Source of the DNA: an uncultured Clostridia bacterium
Lineage (GTDB): Bacteria; Bacillota; Clostridia; UBA1381
Direction of reading: 5' to 3'
DNA: 58,623 bases
Assembly (NCBI GenBank): GCA_934501535.1
Contig: CAKSUM010000018.1
Span: 1-58,623 of the forward strand
Of the stretch, positions 41,006-50,134 are shown in pieces. Below the pieces are notes generated by a model. It searched no databases. It was given only the letters and a program-made list of their open reading frames with translations, and was not told the DNA's origin. How positions within the stretch are numbered: position 1 is the stretch's first letter; the number at the start of each line of letters is the position of its first letter. Position numbers and translations under genes: made by a program.

Positions 41006-42598
41006 TCAGCCGTTCTGCTCGGTCAGGGAAAGAACAAGCCTTGCCATGTCCTGCTTCGACAGCTCGTAGCGCTCGTCAAAATTGAACTTGAGCGGTATGC
41101 TCAGTCTGTCGAGAATGTCATTTGCCGTCGAAACCGTTATCGGTAAATCCGGCAGAAACATATTGTCCTCGCTTTCGATTATATTCAGCTTTTTGAAAGA
41201 ACCGACCGATTCATAACACGTGCTGTCCTGGAAAACGTCCGCAAAATTTTCCGTGACGTCCTCCTTGATATGCAGCAGCGCGGCAAGCAGCATCACAAAC
41301 TCCGAACGCGTAACCTTGGTGTAGCTGTTATGCAGGTTCATGTTGGTATAGGTTTCCGCCCATTTTAAAATATTCTGCGATGCAAAATCGTCAACGAGAT
41401 AGCTGCTCGACAGCTGCGACTGCGGCAGCGTATTATGTACCGAAACGTTGTAATACTGCCGCTGCTGCGGACGCGCATACGGGCGCAGAGGCTCCGAATA
41501 ATTGACCTCCTCCGCCGAGTACAGCTCCGCCGTTTCATCATTATATATTATTATCTGCGATTTTCCGCTGCCCGGAATATCGCCGCACGCTATCTTCCCG
41601 AAAAACGGAAATTTGCGGCACGGACGCATATATCCGTCATAGAGCGTTGTGCCGACGTCCTCTTTTTTATGCCCGGCAATATACATTTTGCCGTCCGTAT
41701 CAAAATTACATACCGGTGTGGCAAGATAAATAGTTTCGTTTTTTTGGTACAGAAATCTGCCGTGATTATCAAACAGCGACATATTATCAAGAATGAGAAT
41801 GTCTTTTGTGCCGATATTTTCGCGGAAAACTCCCGACGCAATATTTTCCGCCGCCTCGTCAAGCTCCCACAGCAGTTTCCCGTCCGCCGTGTACGCGCGG
41901 ATTGACGGTCCGGCAATCAGAATGATTGGCGTGTCATCGTCATAAAGGCAGTCCACGCATATCGAATTTGCATGCCCCGGCATATCCGCTTTCCAAAGCA
42001 GTGTGCCCTCGCTGCTTAAAACATTGTAGCCCGCAATTATTTCCTCTCTGCCGTCGCCGTTCAGGTCATATGCCACCGGGCAGCAGCCGATATTCCCCTG
42101 AAAACTCCAGATAACATTGAGGCTGATATCATACGCCCACATGCGGCTGAATTTGTTTTTTATAATTATGTTCTGCGCATATCCCGTGCCCTCAAGGTCG
42201 GCAATCAGCAGACTGCCGCCGGCATGCTTATCCGGCAGCGGCGTTTTGTTTTTTACCTCCGAGGTTTTTCCGTCCAAAATCAGCAGCTCGCCGTTCATTA
42301 TCAGAATGACTTCGTTTTTGCCGTCCTTATCTATGTCATAAATCTGCACCGGTATATCGCAGCCGGCGGATACCGCCGGATAATTCGGGTCGCCCACCTG
42401 CCACAAAAGCTCGCCCTCCGGAGAATACGCCGTGAGGCATACCGCCTTATGCGGAAAATACCGCTCGTCGCTGACCTCGTCGCACTTCGCGAACAGCAGC
42501 TCCATTCTGCCGTCGCCGTCTATATCCCCCAAGCGCAGCTGACAGCCTGCGCCTGCCGCACTTATATCTATACTTGTCCTGAAAGTTTCTGTTTCCAT
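41006..42598 (-). CDS. FG-GAP/beta-propeller protein with SLH-like C-terminus
   Basis: The 530-residue protein begins with a beta-propeller-like region (about 1-380) with at least three calcium-type DxDxDG motifs (GDIDGDGRMELLFA, YDIDKDGKNEVILI, YDLNGDGREEIIAG), as in FG-GAP/VCBS repeats and rhamnogalacturonan-lyase folds. Residues about 420-525 resemble one or two S-layer homology repeats (TRSEFVMLLAALLHI, FADVFQDSTCYESVGSFKKL). SLH domains anchor proteins to the cell wall, yet no signal peptide precedes the start METETFRT. The ribosome binding site GAAAGG supports that start. The odd lack of an export signal makes its location unclear. Confidence 0.75.
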   Translation of the reverse strand: METETFRTSIDISAAGAGCQLRLGDIDGDGRMELLFAKCDEVSDERYFPHKAVCLTAYSPEGELLWQVGDPNYPAVSAGCDIPVQIYDIDKDGKNEVILIMNGELLILDGKTSEVKNKTPLPDKHAGGSLLIADLEGTGYAQNIIIKNKFSRMWAYDISLNVIWSFQGNIGCCPVAYDLNGDGREEIIAGYNVLSSEGTLLWKADMPGHANSICVDCLYDDDTPIILIAGPSIRAYTADGKLLWELDEAAENIASGVFRENIGTKDILILDNMSLFDNHGRFLYQKNETIYLATPVCNFDTDGKMYIAGHKKEDVGTTLYDGYMRPCRKFPFFGKIACGDIPGSGKSQIIIYNDETAELYSAEEVNYSEPLRPYARPQQRQYYNVSVHNTLPQSQLSSSYLVDDFASQNILKWAETYTNMNLHNSYTKVTRSEFVMLLAALLHIKEDVTENFADVFQDSTCYESVGSFKKLNIIESEDNMFLPDLPITVSTANDILDRLSIPLKFNFDERYELSKQDMARLVLSLTEQNG

Positions 42599-42712
42599 AA
42601 AAAATACCTTTCATAATAAAAGTCTTTTTCATATTGTACCACAAAACCCGAATAATTGCAAACATTATCTCATAAAGAATTAAAGAAATAATTATAAGGA
42701 AAGGGATTTATT

Positions 42713-42961
42713 ATGATGCGAAGCTTTGATTTGCGGCAGAAAAAGGTCATTGACGCCGACACGGCGGAGAAAATCGGATACATCAGGGACATGGATATTG
42801 ACTTTGAAAACGGGCGCATTAACTCGGTCACTATTCCGCGCGGCGGCATTTTCGGATTTTTCGGCGAGAAAAGAAATATAAACATACCGTGGAAAAATGT
42901 CCTCGCAATCGGCAGGGAGTATGTGATTGTCCGCCGCGAGGAGGACTCCGCGCAGATTTGA
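42713..42961 (+). CDS. ylmC: YlmC/YmxH-family sporulation protein
   Basis: This 82-residue protein has a PRC-barrel fold pattern: RSFDLRQKKVIDADTAEKIG, DMDIDFENGRINSVTIPRGG, then NINIPWKNVLAIGREYVIV. The length and sequence fit the YlmC/YmxH family, conserved in endospore formers with an undefined sporulation-linked role. The ATG at 42713 follows AAAGGGA. It stands alone between convergent or divergent neighbours. Confidence 0.87.
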   Translation: MMRSFDLRQKKVIDADTAEKIGYIRDMDIDFENGRINSVTIPRGGIFGFFGEKRNINIPWKNVLAIGREYVIVRREEDSAQI

Positions 42962-42981
42962 GGAAGTCTGCCGAAATGCAA

Positions 42982-43009
42982 ACAGCCGCGCGGATTTTCC
43001 GGCGGCTGT
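42982..43009 (+). terminator. Terminator-like hairpin after ylmC
   Basis: An 8-bp GC-rich stem (ACAGCCGC, 42982-42989, with GCGGCTGT, 43002-43009) around a 12-nt loop. The right arm merges with the GT-rich repeat. Confidence 0.45.
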
Positions 43010-43157
43010 GGTTTATGGCTGCAGTCTGTGGTTGAGGTTGCAGCCGTGGTTTGTATTTGTGCCCGTGGTTGTGGGTTGCAGTTATGGTTTGTGGTTTGCA
43101 GTTGTGTCTGCGGTTTATGGTTGCAATTATGGTTGTGTCTGTGGTTATGGTTTGGCA
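43006..43157. repeat. Degenerate GT-rich tandem repeat, about 20-bp period
   Basis: About seven diverged copies of a unit like CTGTGGTTTATGGTTGCAGT fill the space between ylmC and the end of the SNF2 gene. The plus strand is almost pure G/T with regular TGGTT and TTGCA words. Units differ in length by a few bases. It does not fit CRISPR, since there are no constant repeats and no unique spacers, and it is unlikely to code. Confidence 0.75.
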
Positions 43158-43159
43158 GT

Positions 43160-46100
43160 CTATGAGAAAAGCTGCATAATTTCTTCTTTTGTCAGTGAGG
43201 AAATTATCAAAGAATTTGCGCGGACAATGTCATCTGCGAGATGCCGCTTTTTATCCTGCAGCTTCAGCATCTGCTCCTCTATCGTTCCTTTGCCGGCAAG
43301 GCGTATAACGTGCACGGCTTTGGTCTGACCTATGCGGTACGCACGGTCGGACGCCTGGTCAACCGCCGCCGGATTCCACCACGGGTCATAATGGATAACC
43401 ATATCCGCACCGATAAGATTAAGCCCCGAGCCGCCCGCTTTCAGCGACGATAAAAACACGCTGTGTTCGCCCCTGTTGAACCTGTCCGCCATTTCCGTGC
43501 GCGCATATGACGAAGTCTTTCCGTCGAGATAAAAGCTTTCAATTCCTAACTCGTTAAACCGCGTGCGGATAATGTTCAGCATAGATGTGAACTGCGAAAA
43601 AACCAAAATGCGGTGCCCCGATTGCAGCGCCGATGTCACCAATTCCTCCAAAAGCTTCAGCTTTCCGCTTTCTTTATCGTAGCTTTCGTCAATCAGTACG
43701 GGGTGACAGCAGATTTGCCGCAGCCGCATCAGCAGCGAGAGTATACGCATATTGCTGCCGCCGTAATTTATTATTTCCGCCGCCTCGTGCCGCGCCGCAC
43801 CGAGGTATGCGGAATACATCTTCTTCTGCATCGGCTCGAGCTCCGCATAAAATGTGTTTTCGATTTTTCCCGGAAGCTCCGACAGCACTTCATACTTCAT
43901 TCGCCGCAGCATGAACGGCTTTATGCGCTCGCGCAGCGCTGCCGCAGCCGCGTCATTGCCGTCTGCCGTTATCGGCTTTTCAAACCTGTCCGCAAACTGA
44001 CGGTATGCGCCCAGATACCCCGGCATGACAAAATCGAAAATCGACCACAGCTCCGACAGAGAATTTTCTACCGGTGTGCCGCTGAGCGCAAAGCAGCCGC
44101 CGGCATGTATGCGCTTGACCGCCTTGGCATTCAGCGTCTGCGGATTTTTGATATTCTGCGCCTCGTCGATAAAGCAGAACGAAAACTCAATCCCGGCATA
44201 CTCCTGAATGTCGCGCCGCAAAAGCGGATAAGACGTGATCACAAAGGTGCAGTCCGATATATCGCTGAGAGCGCGTACGCGGTCATCTTTTGCGCCGTCG
44301 ATTATTTTCGCGCTTGTGCCCGGCGCAAAACGGTTTATCTCCGAGAGCCAGTTATACGTAAGCGCACTCGGCGTGACCACAAGCACCGGCAGTTTGGGCT
44401 TTTCGCTCATAACAAAAGCGATAACCTCAAGTGTTTTTCCAAGTCCCATATCGTCCGCAAGTATCCCCCCGAACCCAAGCTCGCTCAGCTGCTTCAGCCA
44501 GTGCACGGCGGTTTTTTGGTAATTGCGCAGAATTTTGTCCATATTCTCCGGGATTTCCGCCCGTATTGCGCGGATTTTATCGATAAACGCACTAAAGCTT
44601 TCATCGGCGGAAACAATTCCGCTGTCCGCCGCACCCGAAATATACAGCGCCTGATACCTGGACAGCTGTTTTTTCCTGTTTTTCAGCTCCGCAAACGAAA
44701 AATCAAGATTGTTCAGCACATCAAACTGCTCCGTGCCGCTTTCCAGATTTAAAAAGGTTCCGTTTCTCATGCGGTAATACGGCTTTTTACGGCGCAGTGC
44801 GTGCAAAATCCCGGCAAGCTCCGCCGGCGTAAGGTCGCTTTCAAAGCCGACCTCGAGAAGGTCTATCTTTTCGCTGTAGGTGACCCGGCTGCCCACGGCA
44901 GGAAGGCTGCCCGACGTCATTTCGTTAAAGCTGTCCGACGAATGTATCTCCGCCGCCTCCGCAAGCTTCGGCATACTCGCCGTAATAAAGCGGTAAATTT
45001 CATCATCTCCGCCGAGATAAAATGTTTTATCCGATATGTCAAAGCTGTCGAAAAATGACAGGATATACCGCTCGCCGATTCGGTCGCGCACAACTATTTT
45101 TTCTGCATCAACGTCATCACTGCCGTCATCGGGCAGCCGTACCGCTATATTGCCGTAGCGCGCTATAACCGCCGCGGAAATTCCGTCCGCAAAACGGTCA
45201 AAATATATCTGAAAACTCGGTTTGCTGTCTACAACCACATTTTCTATCCCCTGCGCTATGACCCCGGGCTGTCCCCTGAGCGACGGCAGAACGTTCGCGG
45301 CAAATGAGGCGGAATTTCTGCCCGTGAAATCTATCTGCGTACGGCTCTCGGTTGCCAGCGCATTATATATCGGCATAAACCAGCTGCGCCATTTTTCCGA
45401 GGTCGCGTACAAATCGCCCTCATAATAAAACCAGCTGCCGTCCGGAATAACCGCAAGTCCGCTTTGCGGCACCGATATATTTATGTTGCTGTCGGTCGCG
45501 GTTAAATCAACAAGAATGTCCGGGTCCTCGCTGCGTATGCGCAGATTGGTCTGCGGCATGCTGTTCAGCACAAATCGGCAGTCGGCACCCTCCATGAGCG
45601 GAAGCAGGCGCTGCGCCGTGTAGCTGCCGAAATCCACCGACGTCAGCCGCTGCGTATACCCCGACGCCGCTGCCTTATTCTGGTACGCTTCGGCGAGCAC
45701 CGTTAAAATGTGCTCTTCATATCCCGAGATGTCATAGTCGGCGCGGCTGAATACCCTGTGTTTTGAAAGTTTAAAATTTTCTCCCGATATATATGCTTCG
45801 AGAAATGCCTCTATTCCCGAAATCGGCTCGGCTGAGCCGCCCAGCGTGATTGCCGCCGAATAGCTGCACCGGCGGCGGTAATCTGAATTTATGTTGAAAA
45901 TAAAGCCGATATGAAGCGGCTGTTTTTTTATTTTTTGCTGTTCGAACGCTTTGCACAGCGCACCGGCTACGCGGTCGTTCGTATCGAAGGAAGCGTCCCC
46001 CGAGGCAAGCTCCTTCTGACGCGCCTTCAACACGGCGGCGATGTGCTTGCAGTTTGCGGACATTGTCTGGTAATACGGACAGGTACAGTAGGTTTCCGAG

Positions 46101-46282
46101 ATATTCCCGTTTTCGTCAAAACCGATGTGTACATTATACGTCTGTCCGGCATCGACCGCGGCAACAATTCTGTTTTCGCCGCGTACGCGAATGTGCACTC
46201 TGCCGTCTGCGCAATAGTCTGCGCCCGAACGGAACACGCTGTCCGAACAGATTTTCTTTATGTCGCTGTCAGAAATTTTCAT
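43160..46282 (-). CDS. SWIM-domain SNF2-family helicase
   Basis: The 1040-residue protein begins with a SWIM zinc finger (CTCPYYQTMSANCKHIAAVL, about residues 66-85) and a long middle region of unknown fold. The SNF2 ATPase core occupies about 590-1030: LADDMGLGKTLEVIAF (Walker A), FIDEAQNIKNP (Walker B), LSGTPVENSLSELWS, and the C-terminal lobe with KAGGSGLNLIGADMVIHYDP and DQASDRAYRIGQ. Such proteins move along double-stranded DNA and remodel bound proteins. No partner gene lies beside it. GGAGG precedes the ATG at 46282. Confidence 0.93.
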   Translation of the reverse strand: MKISDSDIKKICSDSVFRSGADYCADGRVHIRVRGENRIVAAVDAGQTYNVHIGFDENGNISETYCTCPYYQTMSANCKHIAAVLKARQKELASGDASFDTNDRVAGALCKAFEQQKIKKQPLHIGFIFNINSDYRRRCSYSAAITLGGSAEPISGIEAFLEAYISGENFKLSKHRVFSRADYDISGYEEHILTVLAEAYQNKAAASGYTQRLTSVDFGSYTAQRLLPLMEGADCRFVLNSMPQTNLRIRSEDPDILVDLTATDSNINISVPQSGLAVIPDGSWFYYEGDLYATSEKWRSWFMPIYNALATESRTQIDFTGRNSASFAANVLPSLRGQPGVIAQGIENVVVDSKPSFQIYFDRFADGISAAVIARYGNIAVRLPDDGSDDVDAEKIVVRDRIGERYILSFFDSFDISDKTFYLGGDDEIYRFITASMPKLAEAAEIHSSDSFNEMTSGSLPAVGSRVTYSEKIDLLEVGFESDLTPAELAGILHALRRKKPYYRMRNGTFLNLESGTEQFDVLNNLDFSFAELKNRKKQLSRYQALYISGAADSGIVSADESFSAFIDKIRAIRAEIPENMDKILRNYQKTAVHWLKQLSELGFGGILADDMGLGKTLEVIAFVMSEKPKLPVLVVTPSALTYNWLSEINRFAPGTSAKIIDGAKDDRVRALSDISDCTFVITSYPLLRRDIQEYAGIEFSFCFIDEAQNIKNPQTLNAKAVKRIHAGGCFALSGTPVENSLSELWSIFDFVMPGYLGAYRQFADRFEKPITADGNDAAAAALRERIKPFMLRRMKYEVLSELPGKIENTFYAELEPMQKKMYSAYLGAARHEAAEIINYGGSNMRILSLLMRLRQICCHPVLIDESYDKESGKLKLLEELVTSALQSGHRILVFSQFTSMLNIIRTRFNELGIESFYLDGKTSSYARTEMADRFNRGEHSVFLSSLKAGGSGLNLIGADMVIHYDPWWNPAAVDQASDRAYRIGQTKAVHVIRLAGKGTIEEQMLKLQDKKRHLADDIVRANSLIISSLTKEEIMQLFS

Positions 46283-46628
46283 TCGCTTTCAAACCTCCGT
46301 TTTATTATCTTTTTATTATAGCATATTTACCAAAAAAGTGCAATACCTTGCGGTGATTTGAGGTCAAATATTATTTTCATGTAAAATTATTCGGTTTTTA
46401 TTGATTTTTTTGACGAAATGCGTTAAAATAATAATATGGTGTGTTGTAATTATTAATATGAAATTTTCGGAATATAAAATACTGCAAATATAATGACATA
46501 TCTGCATTTATATACTGTGACGGTGCGGGCGTGCAGTAAACGTATCTGCGCATGCGCCGCGCTTTCGTGAAAAGCCGGATTTGCACCGGCACGCATGCCG
46601 CCGTAAGGCGGCGGAATGGAGGATAATG
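46283..46628. other. Divergent intergenic region with a promoter for the mreB-like gene
   Basis: The 346-bp gap between SNF2 and the mreB-like gene contains a plausible promoter on the plus strand: TTGATT (46401-46406), 17 bp, TAAAAT (46424-46429). A small GC hairpin GCCGCCG/CGGCGG lies just before the ribosome binding site. No gene was found. Confidence 0.5.
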
Positions 46629-47642
46629 ATGAAGTTTGGAACACTTTCCGGCACTGCCGCGATTGATTTGGGGACGGACAATATAAGAATATACTACAAA
46701 GGCATGATAACCGATGAACCGTCGGTTATTGCTTACGATACCGAGGACGGAAAAATTATCGCCATGGGCAAAGAGGCGGAGGAAATGACGGGCAGAAATC
46801 CTGCCGCCGTCACCGTTTCGCGCCCTTTGCAAAAAGGCGTAATCACCGACTTTGAACCTGCCTGCCGTCTGATAAGCGGCATGCTCTCCAAGGTTATCGG
46901 CTCGGTTATAAAGCCGCGCGTTCTTGTCAGCGTGCCGTGCGGCATTACCGACGTGGAACGCCGTGCCGTCTGCGACGCGGTGCGCGCGGCGGAAATCCGC
47001 GAGGTTTACACCATCGAATCGCCGATTGCCGGCGCAATCGGCGCAAACTGCGATGTGAGTCTTGCGCGCGGAATGATGCTTATTGACATGGGCGGCGGAC
47101 ACTGCGATATTGCGGCAATTTCTCTCGGTCAGACGGTAAAGGGCCGCTCGGTTAAAATCGCCGGAAATGACTTTACCGACGCCGTTATCGGATTTATCCG
47201 CGAAAAGCGCGAGCTTGAAATCGGATTACATACGGCAGAACGTGTTAAACGCGAGGTGGGCTGCGTGTTCCGCCGTGAACACAACGAGGTCGTATACGCC
47301 GGCGGATTTAATGTGAAAACCAGAAAGCCGGAAAAAATATTAATTCATTCCGAAGAAATGCGAGAGGCGTTTGAGCCGCTTGTAAAAAAAATCGTATCGG
47401 AAATTAAATCCGCGCTTGACGAAACGCCCACCGAACTCCTCGGGGACATAATGGAGGACGGAATTTTGCTTATCGGCGGCGGCGCACAGCTTTACGGCAT
47501 GGCGCGCAGGCTGCGCATGGAGCTGGGTGTGAAAGTATTTCTTGCCGAGGACGCCGAAATGTGCGTGGCAAGAGGCGCCGGCTACGCTGCCGACAACATG
47601 GACAAGCTGGCGGAAAACAGCTATATCTACACAAAGGGCTGA
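46629..47642 (+). CDS. MreB/Mbl-like actin-family protein
   Basis: Two ATGs are adjacent. The second (46629) has the better spacing to GGAGG, giving 337 residues. The actin-fold ATP-binding motifs are present: AAIDLGTDNIRIYYKG (phosphate 1), LIDMGGGHCDIAAIS (phosphate 2) and LLIGGGAQLYGMARRL (adenosine). ESPIAGAIGA is MreB-typical. MreB homologues organise the elongation machinery for rod shape. It is not in an mreBCD cluster but leads an operon with a tRNA methylase and rsmI, so it may be an Mbl-like second copy. Confidence 0.9.
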   Translation: MKFGTLSGTAAIDLGTDNIRIYYKGMITDEPSVIAYDTEDGKIIAMGKEAEEMTGRNPAAVTVSRPLQKGVITDFEPACRLISGMLSKVIGSVIKPRVLVSVPCGITDVERRAVCDAVRAAEIREVYTIESPIAGAIGANCDVSLARGMMLIDMGGGHCDIAAISLGQTVKGRSVKIAGNDFTDAVIGFIREKRELEIGLHTAERVKREVGCVFRREHNEVVYAGGFNVKTRKPEKILIHSEEMREAFEPLVKKIVSEIKSALDETPTELLGDIMEDGILLIGGGAQLYGMARRLRMELGVKVFLAEDAEMCVARGAGYAADNMDKLAENSYIYTKG

Positions 47643-47645
47643 TTT

Positions 47646-48377
47646 ATGGAACTGCTTGAAAACGAAACGCTCGAGGACCTGCAGGCAGGAGGTCTTAAAA
47701 TTATACAGAAAAAGGACGGCTTCAGGTTCGGCGCCGACGCGGTGCTGCTTGCCGATTTTGCAAAGGAAGCGCCGTCGCAAAAAACGCTTGACCTATGCTG
47801 CGGCAGCGGAATTATCCCCATACTGCTGTCGTACAAAACCAAAACTCCGCAGATTTTCGGGATTGAAATTCAGCCGGAAATTTACGAAACCGCAATGCGC
47901 TCGGTAGAAATTAACGGTCTTTCGGACAGGCTGAAGCTTACCTGCGGCGACCTGAAAAACGCCGCGCAAATTTACGGAAAACGCTGCTTTGACGTCATCA
48001 CCTGCAATCCGCCGTATATGCCGGTCGGCAGCGCGGTGACGAATTTCAGCGATACGAAGCTCATCGCACGGCATGAGATTATGTGCACTCTCGAGGACGT
48101 TATCGCCGCCGCGGCGCAGCTTTTAAAGCACAAAGGCAGGCTCATGTTGGTGCACAAGCCGACGCGGCTTGCCGATATTATCTGCCTTATGCGCAAGTAT
48201 GAAATCGAACCGAAACGCATACGCTTTGTGCATAAAGACCCGGGGAGCGAGCCGTCGCTTGTTCTTGCAGACGGCGCGTACAAGGGCGGAAAAGAGCTTC
48301 GGATTGCGCCGCCGCTGTATCTGTACGGCGCGGACGGCTCCGAAACGGAAGAATTGAAAAGGATTTACGAACGATGA
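47646..48377 (+). CDS. tRNA1(Val) adenine-N6 methyltransferase-like protein (TrmN6/YfiC)
   Basis: The 243-residue protein has the Rossmann methylase motif I DLCCGSGIIPILLS and the adenine-N6 motif TCNPPYMPVGS. The N-terminal LKIIQKKDGFRFGADAVLLA is characteristic of the TrmN6 family. It would methylate A37 of tRNA-Val. The start lies three bases after the mreB-like stop and its end overlaps the rsmI start by four bases, an arrangement common in Firmicutes. Confidence 0.9.
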   Translation: MELLENETLEDLQAGGLKIIQKKDGFRFGADAVLLADFAKEAPSQKTLDLCCGSGIIPILLSYKTKTPQIFGIEIQPEIYETAMRSVEINGLSDRLKLTCGDLKNAAQIYGKRCFDVITCNPPYMPVGSAVTNFSDTKLIARHEIMCTLEDVIAAAAQLLKHKGRLMLVHKPTRLADIICLMRKYEIEPKRIRFVHKDPGSEPSLVLADGAYKGGKELRIAPPLYLYGADGSETEELKRIYER

Positions 48378-49207
48378 ATGGAATGTTATATTTATGTGCA
48401 ACGCCGATCGGCAACCTCGGCGACGTCTCGGCGCGGTGCCTTGAAACCTTTCAAAGCGCCGACCTGATAGCGTGCGAGGATACGCGCAGAACGCTGCAGC
48501 TTTTAAATCATTTCGGTATACAAAAGCCGCTGACAAGCTATCATGAGCATAATAAGCGCGAAAAGGGAGAATATATTACCGGGCTTTTAAAACAGGGAAA
48601 AAATGTGGTTCTTGTGTCCGACGCCGGCACGCCGGCAATATCCGACCCCGGAGAGGATTTGGTGAAGCTGTGCATTGAACAGGGCTTGACCGTTACATCA
48701 ATCCCGGGCTGCGTTGCCGGGATAAACGCACTAATTTTATCCGGACTGCCCACAAGGCGTTTTGCGTTCGAGGGATTTTTGTCGGTCAATAAGCGCCACC
48801 GCAGAGAACACCTCGATAGCGTAAAAAACGATACGCACACGCTTATTTTTTACGAGGCGCCGCACAAGCTTATTTACACGCTTGCCGACATGCTGGAAAC
48901 CTTCGGCGACCGAAAAATCGCGCTCGTTCGCGAGCTGACGAAAATTCATGAGGAGGTTATCCGCACAACGCTTTCCGCCGCGCAGCAGCTCTATACCGAA
49001 AAGCAGCCCAAGGGCGAATACGTAATCATAATTGAGGGCGCAAAATCGGCGGAAACCGAAAAATGGTGGGAAAATCTGACCGTCCGCGAGCATGTGGAAA
49101 AATATATTTCGGACGGCGACGAGTCCAAGGAGGCAATCAAAAAAACCGCAAAGGACAGAGATTTGCCCAAACGTGAGGTTTACGGCGAATATCACGGTCT
49201 GAACTGA
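48374..49207 (+). CDS. rsmI: 16S rRNA 2'-O-methyltransferase RsmI
   Basis: The 277-residue protein begins LYLCATPIGNLGDVSARCLE and has ACEDTRRTLQLLNHFGI, VSDAGTPAISDPGEDLV and FEGFLSVNKRHRREHL, all hallmarks of RsmI in the tetrapyrrole-methylase fold. It methylates the 2'-O of C1402 in 16S rRNA. The start codon overlaps the previous stop (ATGA). Confidence 0.95.
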   Translation: MNGMLYLCATPIGNLGDVSARCLETFQSADLIACEDTRRTLQLLNHFGIQKPLTSYHEHNKREKGEYITGLLKQGKNVVLVSDAGTPAISDPGEDLVKLCIEQGLTVTSIPGCVAGINALILSGLPTRRFAFEGFLSVNKRHRREHLDSVKNDTHTLIFYEAPHKLIYTLADMLETFGDRKIALVRELTKIHEEVIRTTLSAAQQLYTEKQPKGEYVIIIEGAKSAETEKWWENLTVREHVEKYISDGDESKEAIKKTAKDRDLPKREVYGEYHGLN

Positions 49208-49283
49208 CTTAAGAAAAAAGACGTGGCGGAATTTTTCCGGCGTTGAATTTTGTGCCGGAATTTTCGGCAGAATGGAGATTAAT

Positions 49284-50072
49284 ATGAAAGAAATACTGAA
49301 CAAAAAGGGATTTATATGCGATATGGACGGCGTTATCTACCACGGCGACCGTATTCTCGACGGAGTTGCGGAATTTGTGCACTGGCTGATTGATAACGGC
49401 AAGAAATTTGTTTTTCTGACGAACAGCCCCGAAAAAACGCCGCACGAACTGAGCATGAAGCTGGAACGAATGGGTCTTTCGGTATCCGCCGACCATTTCT
49501 ACACAAGCGCAATGGCAACCGCGGAATTTTTGAGCACACAAAAGCCCGGCTGTACGGCGTACGTTATCGGCGAACCATCGCTTACCAAAGCGCTTTATGA
49601 CCGCGATATTTACATGAATGACGTAAACCCCGACTATGTTGTTGTGGGCGAAACGAGGACATACAATTTTGAAAAGCTGGAAAAGGCAATAGAGCTTGTA
49701 AACAAGGGCGCAAAGCTCATCGGAACCAACCCCGATATTTCCGGCCCGACAACTCACGGCATTATGCCGGCTACGGGCTCGCTTATTTCGCCGATTGAAA
49801 TTACTACCGGCAAAAAAGCGTATTTTGTCGGCAAGCCCAATCCGCTTATGCTGCGCCACGGGCTCAGAAAGCTCGACTGCCACAGCACCGAAATTGCGTT
49901 TGTCGGCGACAGAATGGATACCGATATTATCGCCGGCATCGAATCCAACATGGATACCATTTTGGTACTCAGCGGCATTACATCCATGAGCGATATCGAC
50001 AAGTTCCCGTACCGCCCGAAATACATCTTAAACGGTGTGGGCGATATTGTTGAAAAAGTCGGCAGGGATTGA
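49284..50072 (+). CDS. HAD-IIA phosphatase (NagD/AraL-like)
   Basis: The ATG at 49284 has GGAG at eight bases; an earlier in-frame ATG at 49272 does not. The 262-residue product shows HAD motif I CDMDGVIYHG (nucleophile Asp), motif II VFLTNSPEKT, a C2-type cap (about 80-180) and motif IV VGDRMDTDIIAG. Members dephosphorylate small phosphates such as sugar phosphates, nucleotides or glycerol phosphate. The substrate is not predictable. It is followed by another HAD enzyme of a different subclass. Confidence 0.9.
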   Translation: MKEILNKKGFICDMDGVIYHGDRILDGVAEFVHWLIDNGKKFVFLTNSPEKTPHELSMKLERMGLSVSADHFYTSAMATAEFLSTQKPGCTAYVIGEPSLTKALYDRDIYMNDVNPDYVVVGETRTYNFEKLEKAIELVNKGAKLIGTNPDISGPTTHGIMPATGSLISPIEITTGKKAYFVGKPNPLMLRHGLRKLDCHSTEIAFVGDRMDTDIIAGIESNMDTILVLSGITSMSDIDKFPYRPKYILNGVGDIVEKVGRD

Positions 50073-50134
50073 AAAACCGGCGCGTTTTATTCGCGTTATT
50101 AATGCTGTAAAATAAAGAAAACGGAGAATATTGA

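Noticed and set aside
43006..43157. CRISPR array
   Set aside because: Units are degenerate and contiguous, with no constant repeat or unique spacers, and no cas genes are in the window.
42927..43328. Open frame through the GT-rich repeat
   Set aside because: It starts inside ylmC, runs through a low-complexity repeat and into the end of the SNF2 gene on the other strand. It is a by-product of the repeat.
43613..44752. Long open frame of 379 codons on the plus strand
   Set aside because: It lies entirely opposite the SNF2 helicase gene, is rich in Arg, Cys and His as antisense frames of GC-biased genes are, and has no domain or ribosome binding site.
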